This document shows, one piece after another, positions 1 through 7,024 of a stretch of DNA of 64,000 nt. The translations under genes and the position numbers were made by a program. This DNA comes from Bacteroidales bacterium (GTDB taxonomy: Bacteria > Bacteroidota > Bacteroidia > Bacteroidales > UBA12077), in assembly GCA_028282785.1 (NCBI GenBank), contig JANQHE010000037.1:1-64000 (forward strand), given 5' to 3'. The number at the start of each line of letters is the position of its first letter. Within the stretch, counting starts at the first letter, position 1. Under the pieces are notes generated by a model. That model saw only the letters and a program-made list of their open reading frames with translations. It was not told the origin of the DNA and ran no database searches.

Positions 1-76
1 TTGCGAATGAAGTGAAGCAATCTTTTTATTCTTGTAATCAATAGATTACTTCGTCGTTCCTCCTCGTAATGACAGT
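1..76. repeat. Imperfect inverted repeat (REP/MITE-like), cut by window start
   Basis: The first 76 bases fold on themselves. The left arm begins TTGCGAATGAAGTGAAGCAA. The reverse complement of the right arm begins TCATTACGAGGAGGAACGAC and continues GAAGTAATCT. Both arms are diverged versions of one unit, joined by a short AT loop near bases 31-42. The left outer end lies outside the window. Elements with TCATTGCGA..GAAGCAATCT arms occur dispersed in many bacterial genomes. It sits downstream of the XRE gene and could also act as a transcription end. Confidence 0.6.
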
Positions 77-131
77 AGGTTTTGACTTTTTGGACAGCCT
101 CAATAAATAAGTATCTTTTTTTAATCAAGAA

Positions 132-572
132 TTACTTTTCTTTATCAACCATCAAATCCGGGTTATTCTTTAAAACTTGTTCTACCCGCCTTGTAAGAAT
201 TTCATCGTCGAGTTTTTTGGTTAAGGCTTCGGTTAGTGCGGATAATCGTTCAAGCATTTGAGTATCTTCTTCGGTGCGTTCGTAAAAATAGCAATTATCG
301 CATGTAACTTGACTTCCTACTCCACTACCACCTTTAAATTCCCCACTGTTAACTATTACATTTGAATTATCGGTTTCAAACCATTCTTTATAATCAATCC
401 CCAAAGCATTGCACACTTTTTCCAGTTTTTCGACTGAAACAGCAACTTTCCCGGATTCAAGTATTTTGTAATCATTCAGGTTTAATTCCGCCTTTTTTGC
501 AACTTGTTCGGAGGTTAATCCTTTTAAGCTTCGCAGCGTTTTTAATTTATTGGCTGTTGTTATAGGATTCAT
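132..572 (-). CDS. XRE-family helix-turn-helix regulator (146 aa)
   Basis: This is a small cytoplasmic DNA-binding protein. Residues about 9-61 form an HTH_3/XRE domain: an LRSLKGLTSEQVAKKAEL helix-turn-helix, then NLNDYKILESGKVAVSVEKL and an NALGID turn. A linker follows with a CxxC pair (Cys91, Cys94). The C-terminal half is helical and probably coiled coil (ERLSALTEALTKKLDDEI), suggesting dimerisation. The start ATG fits because the HTH begins right after it. It stands alone, with the window-start hairpin downstream and repeat-rich DNA upstream. Such proteins often regulate themselves or a neighbouring mobile function. No specific target is visible, although the AAA/TOPRIM pair lies about 2 kb away. 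Confidence 0.85.
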   Translation of the reverse strand: MNPITTANKLKTLRSLKGLTSEQVAKKAELNLNDYKILESGKVAVSVEKLEKVCNALGIDYKEWFETDNSNVIVNSGEFKGGSGVGSQVTCDNCYFYERTEEDTQMLERLSALTEALTKKLDDEILTRRVEQVLKNNPDLMVDKEK

Positions 573-613
573 GGTATTTATTTTTAAGTTAACACAAACG
601 CTAAATTAGTATT

Positions 614-763
614 TTAATGTTTATGTGCAAAATTAGTTTTTATTTCACTGTACCAGTATACCGGGAAACTGTAATTATCCATAGCGCATTTTTCGATAAT
701 TTCTCGTAAGCCTTTCTTTTTAGGTGGTTGAGGGAATTTCAATACTACAAAAAATACAGGCAT
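614..763 (-). CDS. Small unrecognised ORF (49 aa), repeated at 4.6 kb
   Basis: The ORF starts MPVFFVVLKFPQPPKKKG and ends NFAHKH; the middle is LREIIEKCAMDNYSFPVYWY. I do not recognise a family. A diverged copy of its first 25 or so codons lies at 4551-4638, where the codon matching Arg20 has become a stop (CGA to TGA). The match extends beyond that stop, and the amino-acid changes are mostly mild. This suggests that both derive from a real translated sequence, perhaps a fragment of a larger mobile gene. The composition (aromatic residues, KKK, no long low-complexity run) is protein-like. Expression is unproven. Confidence 0.35.
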   Translation of the reverse strand: MPVFFVVLKFPQPPKKKGLREIIEKCAMDNYSFPVYWYSEIKTNFAHKH

Positions 764-794
764 AAAAAGCCGGACTTTTGCTTAAACGTTTAAT

Positions 795-874
795 AGTCAC
801 GGCGTGAGCCATCTGCAAATTTTACCCAATTCATTTTACTATATAGCTATTATTCAAGAACTCACACCGTGACT
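795..874. repeat. 80-bp element bounded by 14-bp inverted repeats
   Basis: AGTCACGGCGTGAG at 795-808 is the inverse of CTCACACCGTGACT at 861-874 with one mismatch. The 52 bases between are AT-rich and contain no ORF. It could be a small non-autonomous insertion or a protein-binding palindrome. The same arms were not seen elsewhere in the window. Confidence 0.5.
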
Positions 875-976
875 TGCGAAATCAAGACAGGTATAATGGA
901 AGATGGAATTTTAGTTAATAGAATAACCCAGGCGATAGGCTAAGCCGAACGGGGACAAAAATGAAGAAATCATACT

Positions 977-1052
977 AAATTTGAACTACTTAAAGCTTGC
1001 CTGCCGATAGGCACGGCCTATGCCTTTACATAGCAACGCGTGTTTGCATTAG
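977..1052 (-). repeat. Dispersed repeat, copy 1 (attC-like family, near-copy of 6499-6575)
   Basis: These 76 bases match 6499-6575 at about 91 per cent, counted by hand (six substitutions and one indel). The shared core contains GCCTGCCGATAGGCACGGCC, which can fold into GC-rich hairpins, and then ACGCGTGTTTGCATTAG. The copy begins about 33 bases after the stop codon of the minus-strand SH3 gene, so in gene orientation it directly follows the gene as an attC site follows a cassette gene. More diverged sequence of the same family probably extends left to about 900. Confidence 0.65.
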
Positions 1053-1084
1053 TTATCAAATTTTAAAGTTATTTTTGTCATATT

Positions 1085-2320
1085 TTATGGAATACACCAA
1101 GCTCTGGTTGCTAGCATAGACTTCCATTTACCATTTATATTAAAATAATAAACTTCGTCAGATGAATCACCAGCTTCTTCAGGGCATAATTCAAAACTTC
1201 TTAACAAATCAGTAATTCCATCACTATTAAAATCAAATTCATACACATCAAACTCAAACCACCCATTAATGGTTTTTGTCGTTTTAGCTATATTAATTTT
1301 ATTTAGTAAATGCTTATCTATTAATTTTTCACTGCAGAAATAAATATAGGTCATATTCTTATTGTATGGAATATCTAAATTGGTAACACATATTTTATTT
1401 CTTCTGCCCGGGAGATATGTTATTTCTCCGGAGTTTTCAATAATGTTTTCTCCTTTTTCATCTGTAGTAAAAAAACGTATTTTTTGGGGAGAAGTATAAA
1501 TGACCGTTCCATTTTTATTTAATAATTCAAATGAGTTTTCTTCTTTAAAATATATTCTTAGTAAATGAATCAGTTTGGTTGAAGCAAAATAATTACCAAA
1601 AAACAAGGAATCTTGTCTTTCAACTATATTTGATATTAGATAATTATCTGGTTTAATATTAAAATAAGATTTTTTGATATGTGGTTTCTCAAATTCTCGA
1701 TGTATTGGTGTTGTTACTAACTCGTTATTATAGGTTTCATTGGTAAATTTGTAATTTTCTGATTGGTTAAATATTTGGCAGGGGGTGTTGTTGTATGTAT
1801 TTCGAAGTGTTCGTTCAACCATAATATCCATGTTGAAAATATAGTGTTTTGCCGAAGGTTTTTTCGTTTTCCAGTATAAGAATTGCTCAAATTTTTCATT
1901 TATTGGTCTGATTAAGTCATCATAATCGTAGTCAGGAAAAGTATGCATGCGAATTATATGCTTATCCTCAAAGCCATTTTTGATTAGCTTTAATGCTTCG
2001 ATATTTTTATTATCGAATTCAGGTTCAACAAGTGGACCGTATGAAATGATTGACTTGTGGATAAAGCCTTGTATTGAATTAGTATTAATCTCTATTTCAT
2101 GCCAAGAGTTTTCAGTTTTTTTTATATTCACCTTTGTACCATAGGGTAATTGCATAATTATATCCCCATTAGGTTTATCGCGTAAATTTCCTGCCGTTAC
2201 AGTTACATAAGCCATTTCTTGAGAATGTAAATTTATTGAGGCTGTTCCTATCATTAAGCACAGTATGACAAATTTTAAACCTTTTGCGTTGTCAAAAAAA
2301 ATATTGTTAATAAATGCCAT
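1085..2320 (-). CDS. Secreted SH3-domain protein of unknown function (411 aa)
   Basis: An N-terminal hydrophobic segment (LKFVILCLMIGTASINLHSQ) looks like a signal peptide. A bacterial SH3 (SH3_3-like) domain follows at about residues 36-95: YVTVTAGNLRDKPNGDIIMQ, YGTKVNIKK and GFIHKSII. Such domains often bind peptidoglycan or ligands in the periplasm. The middle (about 100-300) is unrecognised. Near the C-terminus FDFNSDGITDLLRS resembles an FG-GAP/EF-hand-like calcium loop. The gene is flanked on both sides by members of the dispersed repeat family and has no same-strand neighbour close by, so it looks like a single-gene cassette. The true start could be an internal codon nearer the signal peptide. 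Confidence 0.7.
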   Translation of the reverse strand: MAFINNIFFDNAKGLKFVILCLMIGTASINLHSQEMAYVTVTAGNLRDKPNGDIIMQLPYGTKVNIKKTENSWHEIEINTNSIQGFIHKSIISYGPLVEPEFDNKNIEALKLIKNGFEDKHIIRMHTFPDYDYDDLIRPINEKFEQFLYWKTKKPSAKHYIFNMDIMVERTLRNTYNNTPCQIFNQSENYKFTNETYNNELVTTPIHREFEKPHIKKSYFNIKPDNYLISNIVERQDSLFFGNYFASTKLIHLLRIYFKEENSFELLNKNGTVIYTSPQKIRFFTTDEKGENIIENSGEITYLPGRRNKICVTNLDIPYNKNMTYIYFCSEKLIDKHLLNKINIAKTTKTINGWFEFDVYEFDFNSDGITDLLRSFELCPEEAGDSSDEVYYFNINGKWKSMLATRAWCIP

Positions 2321-2387
2321 GTTCTAATATTTAAAGTTTAAATGGTTATTTCTTTTGGGCAGTGTCCCTAATTAATACCAACGGTGA

Positions 2388-2525
2388 GTGTATGCGCTGT
2401 GGGGGGATCGCCGCCGTGTTTCTCCCGATAGCCACCGAGAGTCACCCTTTGCAAGAACCAACACGAATATAATATTTTGTCAGCAAACCGCCAAAAAGCC
2501 AAATGGCAACGCGTGTTATAAATTG
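2388..2525 (-). repeat. Dispersed repeat, copy 2 (attC-like family)
   Basis: Bases 2454-2488 are identical over 35 bases to 9516-9550. Flanking sequence is also related: CCAAAAAGCCAAATGGC here versus CAAAAGCCCAAATAGC there, and both end in TGTTATAAA. It contains strong inverted segments (GGGATCGCCGCCGTG, CGATAGCCACCGAGAG). A translated frame through it exists but has no coding character. Confidence 0.65.
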
Positions 2526-2654
2526 GCCGCCAAGAACAACCATGTTAGTTTAGTGAGAAATATCAACGAAGTGCTAAATTGTTTTAGTTTTAGAAATAGC
2601 AAATTGCCTGAAAGGGCAAATATTAGAATACATATAAATTAATACATACACAAA

Positions 2655-2684
2655 TTGATAAAATACTAATTATTCTTATCTTTG
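2655..2684 (+). promoter_or_regulatory. Bacteroidota-type promoter for the AAA/TOPRIM pair
   Basis: TTG at 2655-2657 and TATCTTTG at 2677-2684 are separated by 19 bases. This matches the Bacteroidota -33/-7 consensus (TTG, N19-21, TAnnTTTG). The start codon follows at 2704, giving a short leader of about 13 bases. Confidence 0.75.
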
Positions 2685-2703
2685 ACTGTTAAACAAAGAC
2701 TAT

Positions 2704-3804
2704 ATGAACAATTTAGAAAAAATTAGTATAAAGAATTTTCGAGGTTTCAATAATTTAGAAATTGACGGATTTAAAAAAATTAATGTTTTTCTTGGTAAGA
2801 ATAACTCTGGAAAATCAACTATTTTAGAAAGTTTATTTTTACTTATTGGAATGTCAAATCCGATACTGCCTGATAATATTAATAGAATGAGAGGATTAAA
2901 TATTAAAAATGCAGAAGAATTTAAATACTTATACCATAAATTAAAATTTTCTAATGTTCCTGAGTTTCATGCTAATTTTAAAGACACTACTGAAAGAAGT
3001 TTATTATTAAATCCTATCCATAAAAAAGGTACAGCTTCTGAATCAACAGGTAAAGCAATTTCAACTGACGAAATAAGTACTATTGATGCTTCTACTGCAT
3101 CTCCAAAAGTGTCAGGTTTGGAATTAGAATTTTCATTAAAAAAGAGGCATTCGCAGAAAAAAACTCTTAAAAGTTCTATAGTATTTAATCAACTTAATCA
3201 ATCTGAGTTCATACCGATTCAAAATTCAAAATATAAGGAAGAGTTACACGCTGTATTAATAACAGGTGATAGTAAAGAATCAAATGCTTTAAGTCGTTAT
3301 TCTGAAATTGTTAAAAGAAAGAAAGAAGATATTATTCTTGAAGCTATACAAAATATTGACCCCAATATTGAAGATATACACCCTTTACCTGATGGTTTAT
3401 ATTTTAGTTATAAAGGAATAGAAGAATTAATTCCTACTAATATTTCAGGTGATGGCGTTAGAAGGTATTTCAGTATTGTTACTACAATTGCCGAAAAGCC
3501 TGATAGTATTATTTTGATTGATGAAATTGAAAATGGACTTCATTATTCAGCGCATAAATTATTATGGGAAAGTATAATAAATATTGCTAACTCTTTTAGT
3601 GTTCAACTTTTTATTACTTCGCATAATATTGAAACCTTAAAATTCCTAAAAGAAGTTCTCGAAAGTGATAAATATGAGAGTTTTCAAGATGATGTAGGAG
3701 TATATACAGTATCTCATACAAAGAAAGCAGGAATAAAAACCTATAGATATTCATTTGAAGGTTTCAAAGATGCAATAGAATCAAATATTGAAATAAGACA
3801 ATAG
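2704..3804 (+). CDS. AAA ATPase, OLD/RecF-like (366 aa), of a two-gene defence-like pair
   Basis: This is an ABC/SMC-type ATPase of the AAA_15/AAA_21 group. It begins with the usual ISIKNFRGFNNLEIDGF strand. Walker A is GKNNSGKST (residues 31-39), the signature-like motif is NISGDGVRRYF, Walker B is IILIDEIENGLH, and the H-loop is FITSH. The middle, about residues 95-190, is a Ser/Thr/Lys-rich insert rather than a recognisable coiled coil. No nuclease domain is fused. Instead, a TOPRIM-like gene starts two bases after the stop, as in split OLD-type and PARIS-type systems (AAA plus TOPRIM/DUF4435). It has its own promoter and lies between repeats in DNA more AT-rich than its surroundings, which suggests transfer. 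Defence is inferred from architecture only. A DNA-repair or plasmid-type ATPase is the alternative. Confidence 0.85.
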   Translation: MNNLEKISIKNFRGFNNLEIDGFKKINVFLGKNNSGKSTILESLFLLIGMSNPILPDNINRMRGLNIKNAEEFKYLYHKLKFSNVPEFHANFKDTTERSLLLNPIHKKGTASESTGKAISTDEISTIDASTASPKVSGLELEFSLKKRHSQKKTLKSSIVFNQLNQSEFIPIQNSKYKEELHAVLITGDSKESNALSRYSEIVKRKKEDIILEAIQNIDPNIEDIHPLPDGLYFSYKGIEELIPTNISGDGVRRYFSIVTTIAEKPDSIILIDEIENGLHYSAHKLLWESIINIANSFSVQLFITSHNIETLKFLKEVLESDKYESFQDDVGVYTVSHTKKAGIKTYRYSFEGFKDAIESNIEIRQ

Positions 3805-3805
3805 T

Positions 3806-4423
3806 ATGGCGATAAAAATTTTTGTTGAAGGAATAGCAGATATTAAGTTTCTAAAAGATTACATTTCTTATTTATATAATATCAAATTAACAGATGAAGA
3901 TTTAATTGATTCTAAAGGATGGACTAAGATTGAATCTCAAAATTCAGAAGGAGAAGCAATAAGAAATACAATGCAACATAATTCAGATAATGATGGAACT
4001 AATCTCTTAATATTTGATGCAGATGAGAATTACCAAGAAAGGTATGATAAAATCTCAGAATGGAAAGAAAAATTGAACCTTGAATTTGATATATTCTTAT
4101 GGCCAAATGATTCTGAAACAGGAGATTTAGAAGTGACATTGGAAAATATTATTAATAAAAACAATGCGCCTATCTTTGATTGTTGGTCTAATTATGAAGA
4201 TTGTTTAACTTCTAAAACAATTACTGGAAGAGAAAAGCCTTTGACTGTCCCTGCTCGTAAAACAAAGATTTATGGTTACTTAGAAGCTTTGCTAGGAGAG
4301 TCAAAATCTCAAAAGAAACTTATTAAGGAATTAAATAGAGATTATAAAAAGACAGAATTCTGGAATTTAGATTCGGAATACTTAAATCCATTAAAAGAAT
4401 TTTTAGATAAATACTTTATTTAA
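3806..4423 (+). CDS. TOPRIM-like nuclease/effector (DUF3226/DUF4435-like, 205 aa)
   Basis: The N-terminus reads KIFVEGIADIKFLKDYI, followed at residues 68-73 by LIFDAD. That gives Glu8, Asp71 and Asp73, the metal-binding E...DxD pattern of the TOPRIM fold. After this come DIFLWPNDSETGDLEVTLE and a Lys-rich end. The length suits the DUF3226 group, which is often found beside AAA ATPases. The gene starts two bases after the ATPase stop, so the two are very probably co-translated. By analogy with OLD (ATPase plus TOPRIM nuclease) and PARIS (AriA ATPase, AriB TOPRIM), it may be an ATPase-controlled nuclease that acts on infection. The pairing and acidic triad are visible. Substrate and trigger are not. 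Confidence 0.75.
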   Translation: MAIKIFVEGIADIKFLKDYISYLYNIKLTDEDLIDSKGWTKIESQNSEGEAIRNTMQHNSDNDGTNLLIFDADENYQERYDKISEWKEKLNLEFDIFLWPNDSETGDLEVTLENIINKNNAPIFDCWSNYEDCLTSKTITGREKPLTVPARKTKIYGYLEALLGESKSQKKLIKELNRDYKKTEFWNLDSEYLNPLKEFLDKYFI

Positions 4424-4429
4424 TCAAGG

Positions 4430-4560
4430 TGTTACGTATAAACTATTCCTGCTCTGAAGCCGCTTACTTATTTAGTTTGAATTACTAAATTGTGCGAAGC
4501 ACAAAAGCGCTGGAAAAACTAAAACAATTTTCTAACACACTTACCTAACCTATCTCGATA
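4430..4560. repeat. Possible further diverged copy of the dispersed repeat
   Basis: TTTGAATTACTAAATTGTGC here resembles TTTGAAYTACTTAAAGCTTGC in copies 1 and 3. Right after it TTGTGC-GAA-GCACAA (4490-4504) forms a perfect hairpin. The ends, GTGTTACG and CTAACACAC, are oriented opposite to a normal attC site, so assignment to the family is weak. Confidence 0.3.
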
Positions 4561-4565
4561 AATTC

Positions 4566-4625
4566 TCATAAACCTTTCTTTTTAGGTGGTTCAGGGAATT
4601 TCAATACTACAAAAAGTACAGACAT
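4566..4625 (-). pseudogene. Truncated copy of the 49-aa ORF
   Basis: MSVLFVVLKFPEPPKKKGL then stop. It matches the start of the ORF at 614-763, with the next codon (Arg there) changed to TGA. The homology continues after the stop (EFIEI versus EIIEK), which shows decay rather than a designed end. The 88-base repeat containing it is 4551-4638. Confidence 0.45.
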
Positions 4626-4712
4626 AAAAAGCCGGGGATTACAAACTTTTTGGTAAGCTTGTTTACTAAAGTGTTTGTAAAACGCTTGATTTTGTCAAAT
4701 AGTTTAAAAAAA

Positions 4713-4739
4713 GGACTGTTACTTCTAACAATCCTTTTT
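4713..4739. terminator. Bidirectional rho-independent terminator
   Basis: GGACTGTTA (4713-4721) and TAACAATCC (4726-4734) form a stem with one wobble. It is flanked by an A-tract on the left and a T-tract on the right. It lies between the plus-strand TOPRIM gene and the minus-strand 101-aa gene and can serve both. Confidence 0.75.
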
Positions 4740-4769
4740 CAATACTTACAAAAATAAAACTATTGTAGT

Positions 4770-5075
4770 TTATTTTTTTAGGCTTTTCACTATTTTGTTA
4801 ATAATCGCGTGAAGATGAAATTCATCTGCCTTCTTTATCACTTCCTTGTTCGCCGCCTTAGTTTCTTCACTAAGTTCAGCTTTAGCGCCTTTATTACTTT
4901 TTACATGTTCCAAATACTTAAGCATTGTTTGTGAAGAAATATTACCTTCTAATAATTCAATACTCTTTGTTAGTAACATCTTATACGCTTCGTCATTACA
5001 GTTTTCTCTTACCGACTTCAAGTACTCTCTGTAGTTTACAAGATTTTGAATGTCTTCTTTTGTTAATTCATACAT
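4770..5075 (-). CDS. Unrecognised helical protein next to TetR (101 aa)
   Basis: No family is recognised. The protein is short, charged and almost wholly helical, with no signal peptide or membrane segment. It starts YELTKEDIQNLVNYREYLKS and ends with a basic helix (INKIVKSLKK). It follows the TetR gene on the same strand, with a 75-base gap. That gap holds a 20-bp palindrome (5113-5132) whose TTGGAAT half-site matches the one in front of tetR. It is therefore probably a target or partner of that regulator. The bidirectional terminator at 4713 ends the unit. Real expression is likely from the ordered context, but function is unknown. Confidence 0.6.
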   Translation of the reverse strand: MYELTKEDIQNLVNYREYLKSVRENCNDEAYKMLLTKSIELLEGNISSQTMLKYLEHVKSNKGAKAELSEETKAANKEVIKKADEFHLHAIINKIVKSLKK

Positions 5076-5112
5076 AGCTTAATAATTTTAAATTAATAAT
5101 ACAAAAAATTCA

Positions 5113-5132
5113 TGGAACGAACATTCATTCCA
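5113..5132. promoter_or_regulatory. Putative TetR operator in front of the 101-aa gene
   Basis: TGGAACGAACATTCATTCCA is a 20-bp palindrome with one mismatch pair. On the minus strand it begins TTGGAATGA, the same half-site as the operator at 5721-5738. It lies about 38 bases upstream of the 101-aa gene. Confidence 0.55.
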
Positions 5133-5150
5133 ATATATGTGTAAAAAAAT

Positions 5151-5702
5151 TTATTCCTTTATTCCATCCCAAACCATACGAATATGGTTTTTTAGTGATG
5201 TATGTTTTTTATCAGATAAACTGCAAAACCTATTTAAGTATGATAAAGTAGCTCCGCTTATAAATATTAATATTTCTTCAATATCGATGTTTTTGACAAT
5301 TATGTTCTGCTGACCACTTTGCAATAGTTTAGCCATCATTTCAACCGGTTTTCTACCCTTTTCTTTATTTTCTTTTGTGATAATAGGCGAAACTTCCAAT
5401 TGCTGAATAATATGGAAATATGAAGGATTATTAACAAAAAAGTCAATTATAGAAGTCAGGTAAATCTCAAATTGTGTTTTAATGGGCAGATCAGTTTTCA
5501 GCTCCAAAAACAATGCTTCTTCCTGTTCTCTAATATCCATGTATATCTCGTTGATCAGTACTTCCTTGTTAGGAAAGTAATTATAGATGGTTCCCATACC
5601 TGTACCAGCAGCTTTGGCAATTTCCGACATAGGGGTATTATGTACTCCTTTTTTTATTAGAAGTTCAATAGCAGCATTTAATATTACTTCTCTTTTTTTC
5701 AT
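5151..5702 (-). CDS. TetR/AcrR-family transcriptional regulator (183 aa)
   Basis: The N-terminal HTH is typical of TetR: REVILNAAIELLIKKGVHNT, then MSEIAKAAGTGMGTIYNYFP and NKEVLINEIY (residues 4-55). The rest is the helical ligand-binding and dimer domain, normal in length. The AGTGMGTIYNYF recognition helix is well kept. A perfect palindrome overlaps its own promoter and a related palindrome precedes the downstream 101-aa gene, so autoregulation plus control of that gene is the simplest reading. Members of this type in Bacteroidota often control efflux or lipid genes, but no efflux gene is adjacent here. The ligand is unknown. Confidence 0.9.
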   Translation of the reverse strand: MKKREVILNAAIELLIKKGVHNTPMSEIAKAAGTGMGTIYNYFPNKEVLINEIYMDIREQEEALFLELKTDLPIKTQFEIYLTSIIDFFVNNPSYFHIIQQLEVSPIITKENKEKGRKPVEMMAKLLQSGQQNIIVKNIDIEEILIFISGATLSYLNRFCSLSDKKHTSLKNHIRMVWDGIKE

Positions 5703-5706
5703 ACTA

Positions 5707-5738
5707 CAAAGATATATATATTGGAATGATTATTCCAA
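5707..5738 (-). promoter_or_regulatory. tetR promoter with overlapping palindromic operator
   Basis: On the minus strand TTG (5738-5736), 21 bases, then TATCTTTG (5714-5707) form a Bacteroidota promoter. The spacer and -33 are covered by TTGGAATGATTATTCCAA (5721-5738), a perfect 7-bp inverted repeat with a 4-bp centre. Bound repressor would block the polymerase. The ATG is only about four bases after the -7 box, so the leader is extremely short or absent. Confidence 0.65.
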
Positions 5739-5745
5739 ATAATTT

Positions 5746-6393
5746 TTAAAAAAAATGAAAAGATGAATTGAATTTCACAATTAAATTAACTATTAGCTTA
5801 AAGCTCTTTTGCCAAGTGAAGCGGAGCAAATGTGCTTTACGTAAACATAAATGCACATTTCTTTTATTAATTTTTATTTTTCCTGAAGCATCAGGTTTAA
5901 GTTCAACATTCATTTCCACATACTTTTCACCATTTTCCAGATAAAAACTTTGAGTAAAAGATATTTTGTCAATCAAGTCTTTAGCTAAATGTCCTAAAGA
6001 TTCAGATTTGGATACAAGTTCTAAATAATCCACTCTGAACTTTGCATTAATACTATCTTGCTTAGTTATAAGTTTTACCAAAAGAAAGGATGACTTAGAT
6101 GGTTCTTCTCTTGGGTCCCAAAAAGTGCCTGATTTCAGTGTAATAAAAGTATTATCTAAAGTAATTTCTTTGATTGTGTCAGAAGATTCTTTCAATTCGT
6201 TAGGAAGTGGGTTAGCTTTCAAAGAACCAAATGTAATTGACCTTAAAATGTCATTTTTACATTTACTTTCAATAGCGTTAGAAGGATTCAATTGTATTGT
6301 TTCTTTCTTCCTTTTATTTCTTCTATCAGACTGAGAATAACCTTGGATAATTGAAATAGCTATAACCAAAACCAATAATAGAATTCTTATCAT
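5746..6393 (-). CDS. Secreted protein of unknown function with an abnormal C-terminus (215 aa)
   Basis: A signal peptide (MIRILLLVLVIAISIIQGYS) is followed by a basic patch (RRNKRKKE) and a mostly beta domain to about residue 178 (YVEMNVELKPDASGKIKINK). I do not recognise the family. The last 37 or so residues change character (HLCLRKAHLLRFTWQKS) and are encoded by DNA containing an ATGTGC...GCACAT inverted repeat, which looks like intergenic repeat sequence. The original stop may therefore have been lost by insertion or frameshift, giving a read-through tail. The gene follows a dispersed repeat (6499-6575) and precedes tetR on the same strand. Only 7 bases separate its end from the tetR operator. 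Confidence 0.55.
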   Translation of the reverse strand: MIRILLLVLVIAISIIQGYSQSDRRNKRKKETIQLNPSNAIESKCKNDILRSITFGSLKANPLPNELKESSDTIKEITLDNTFITLKSGTFWDPREEPSKSSFLLVKLITKQDSINAKFRVDYLELVSKSESLGHLAKDLIDKISFTQSFYLENGEKYVEMNVELKPDASGKIKINKRNVHLCLRKAHLLRFTWQKSFKLIVNLIVKFNSSFHFF

Positions 6394-6498
6394 AATAAAA
6401 TATTTTAAATACTTATCAGACTGTTATTTATAAACATTACCGCTATCGGGAGTCCACCATTGAACAACTTTACTAAGATAATACTTAGAAAACTCAGT

Positions 6499-6575
6499 AA
6501 ATTTGAATTACTTAAAGCTTGCCTGCCGATAGGCACGGCCTATGCGTTTACATAAAAACGCATGTTAGGCATTAG
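6499..6575 (-). repeat. Dispersed repeat, copy 3 (attC-like family)
   Basis: This is a near-copy of 977-1052. Read on the minus strand it begins with GCCTAAC, which fits the integron R'' consensus RYYYAAC exactly. A short spacer (ATGCG) and the GC-rich hairpin region come next. Related but more diverged sequence continues left to about 6430, including CTAAGATAATACTTAG, similar to CTAAGATAATATTTAG in the copy at 8801-8949. Confidence 0.65.
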
Positions 6576-7024
6576 GGAGTATAGACAGAAATACTTGTCA
6601 ATTTAAAAAGGTAGTATCTATGAAAAACCAATAATATAGTATTTGGGTTGGCAATATAAAACGTCTGTAAAGGCGTAATAGTTAGGATGCAAACTTTTTT
6701 GTAAGTCTCGGATAGTGTTATCGTAGACATAATTATGGTTGATAATGTTTTTGAGTATTAACTTCTAAAACCAAACTTAATTTTTTAAGTAATTGTGGTC
6801 GTTTCTTTAGCTATTACTTTTGTTTTAGTCGTGCTATTAATTAAATAATACTATAGGTAAACTACAGCTTTGTGCAGTAATAATTCAATAATATTGGGGT
6901 AATAAAGATTGATTATTGTTTTATAATCGGATTTAAATAACTTGTTTGCTTCTCTGAAACATTTTCATGAAACATTCGTAAAATTTTGGCGATATACTAA
7001 TTTTTCACAAAAAACAATGAGGTT
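6576..7024. other. Gene-free stretch upstream of the chemoreceptor
   Basis: About 450 bases of very AT-rich sequence without a credible ORF. It should hold the promoter of the gene at 7025, but I see no clean TTG-N19-TAnnTTTG pair. A short motif (CAAACTTTTTTGTAAG at about 6690) resembles one at 4648, which suggests scraps of repeats. Confidence 0.4.

Noticed and set aside
2388-2642. 84-codon plus-strand ORF
   Set aside because: It runs through a dispersed repeat copy; composition is not coding-like, and the promoter of the following gene overlaps its end region.
2704-4423. Calling the AAA/TOPRIM pair PARIS outright
   Set aside because: The second protein is much shorter than AriB and looks closer to DUF3226; only similarity of plan is claimed.
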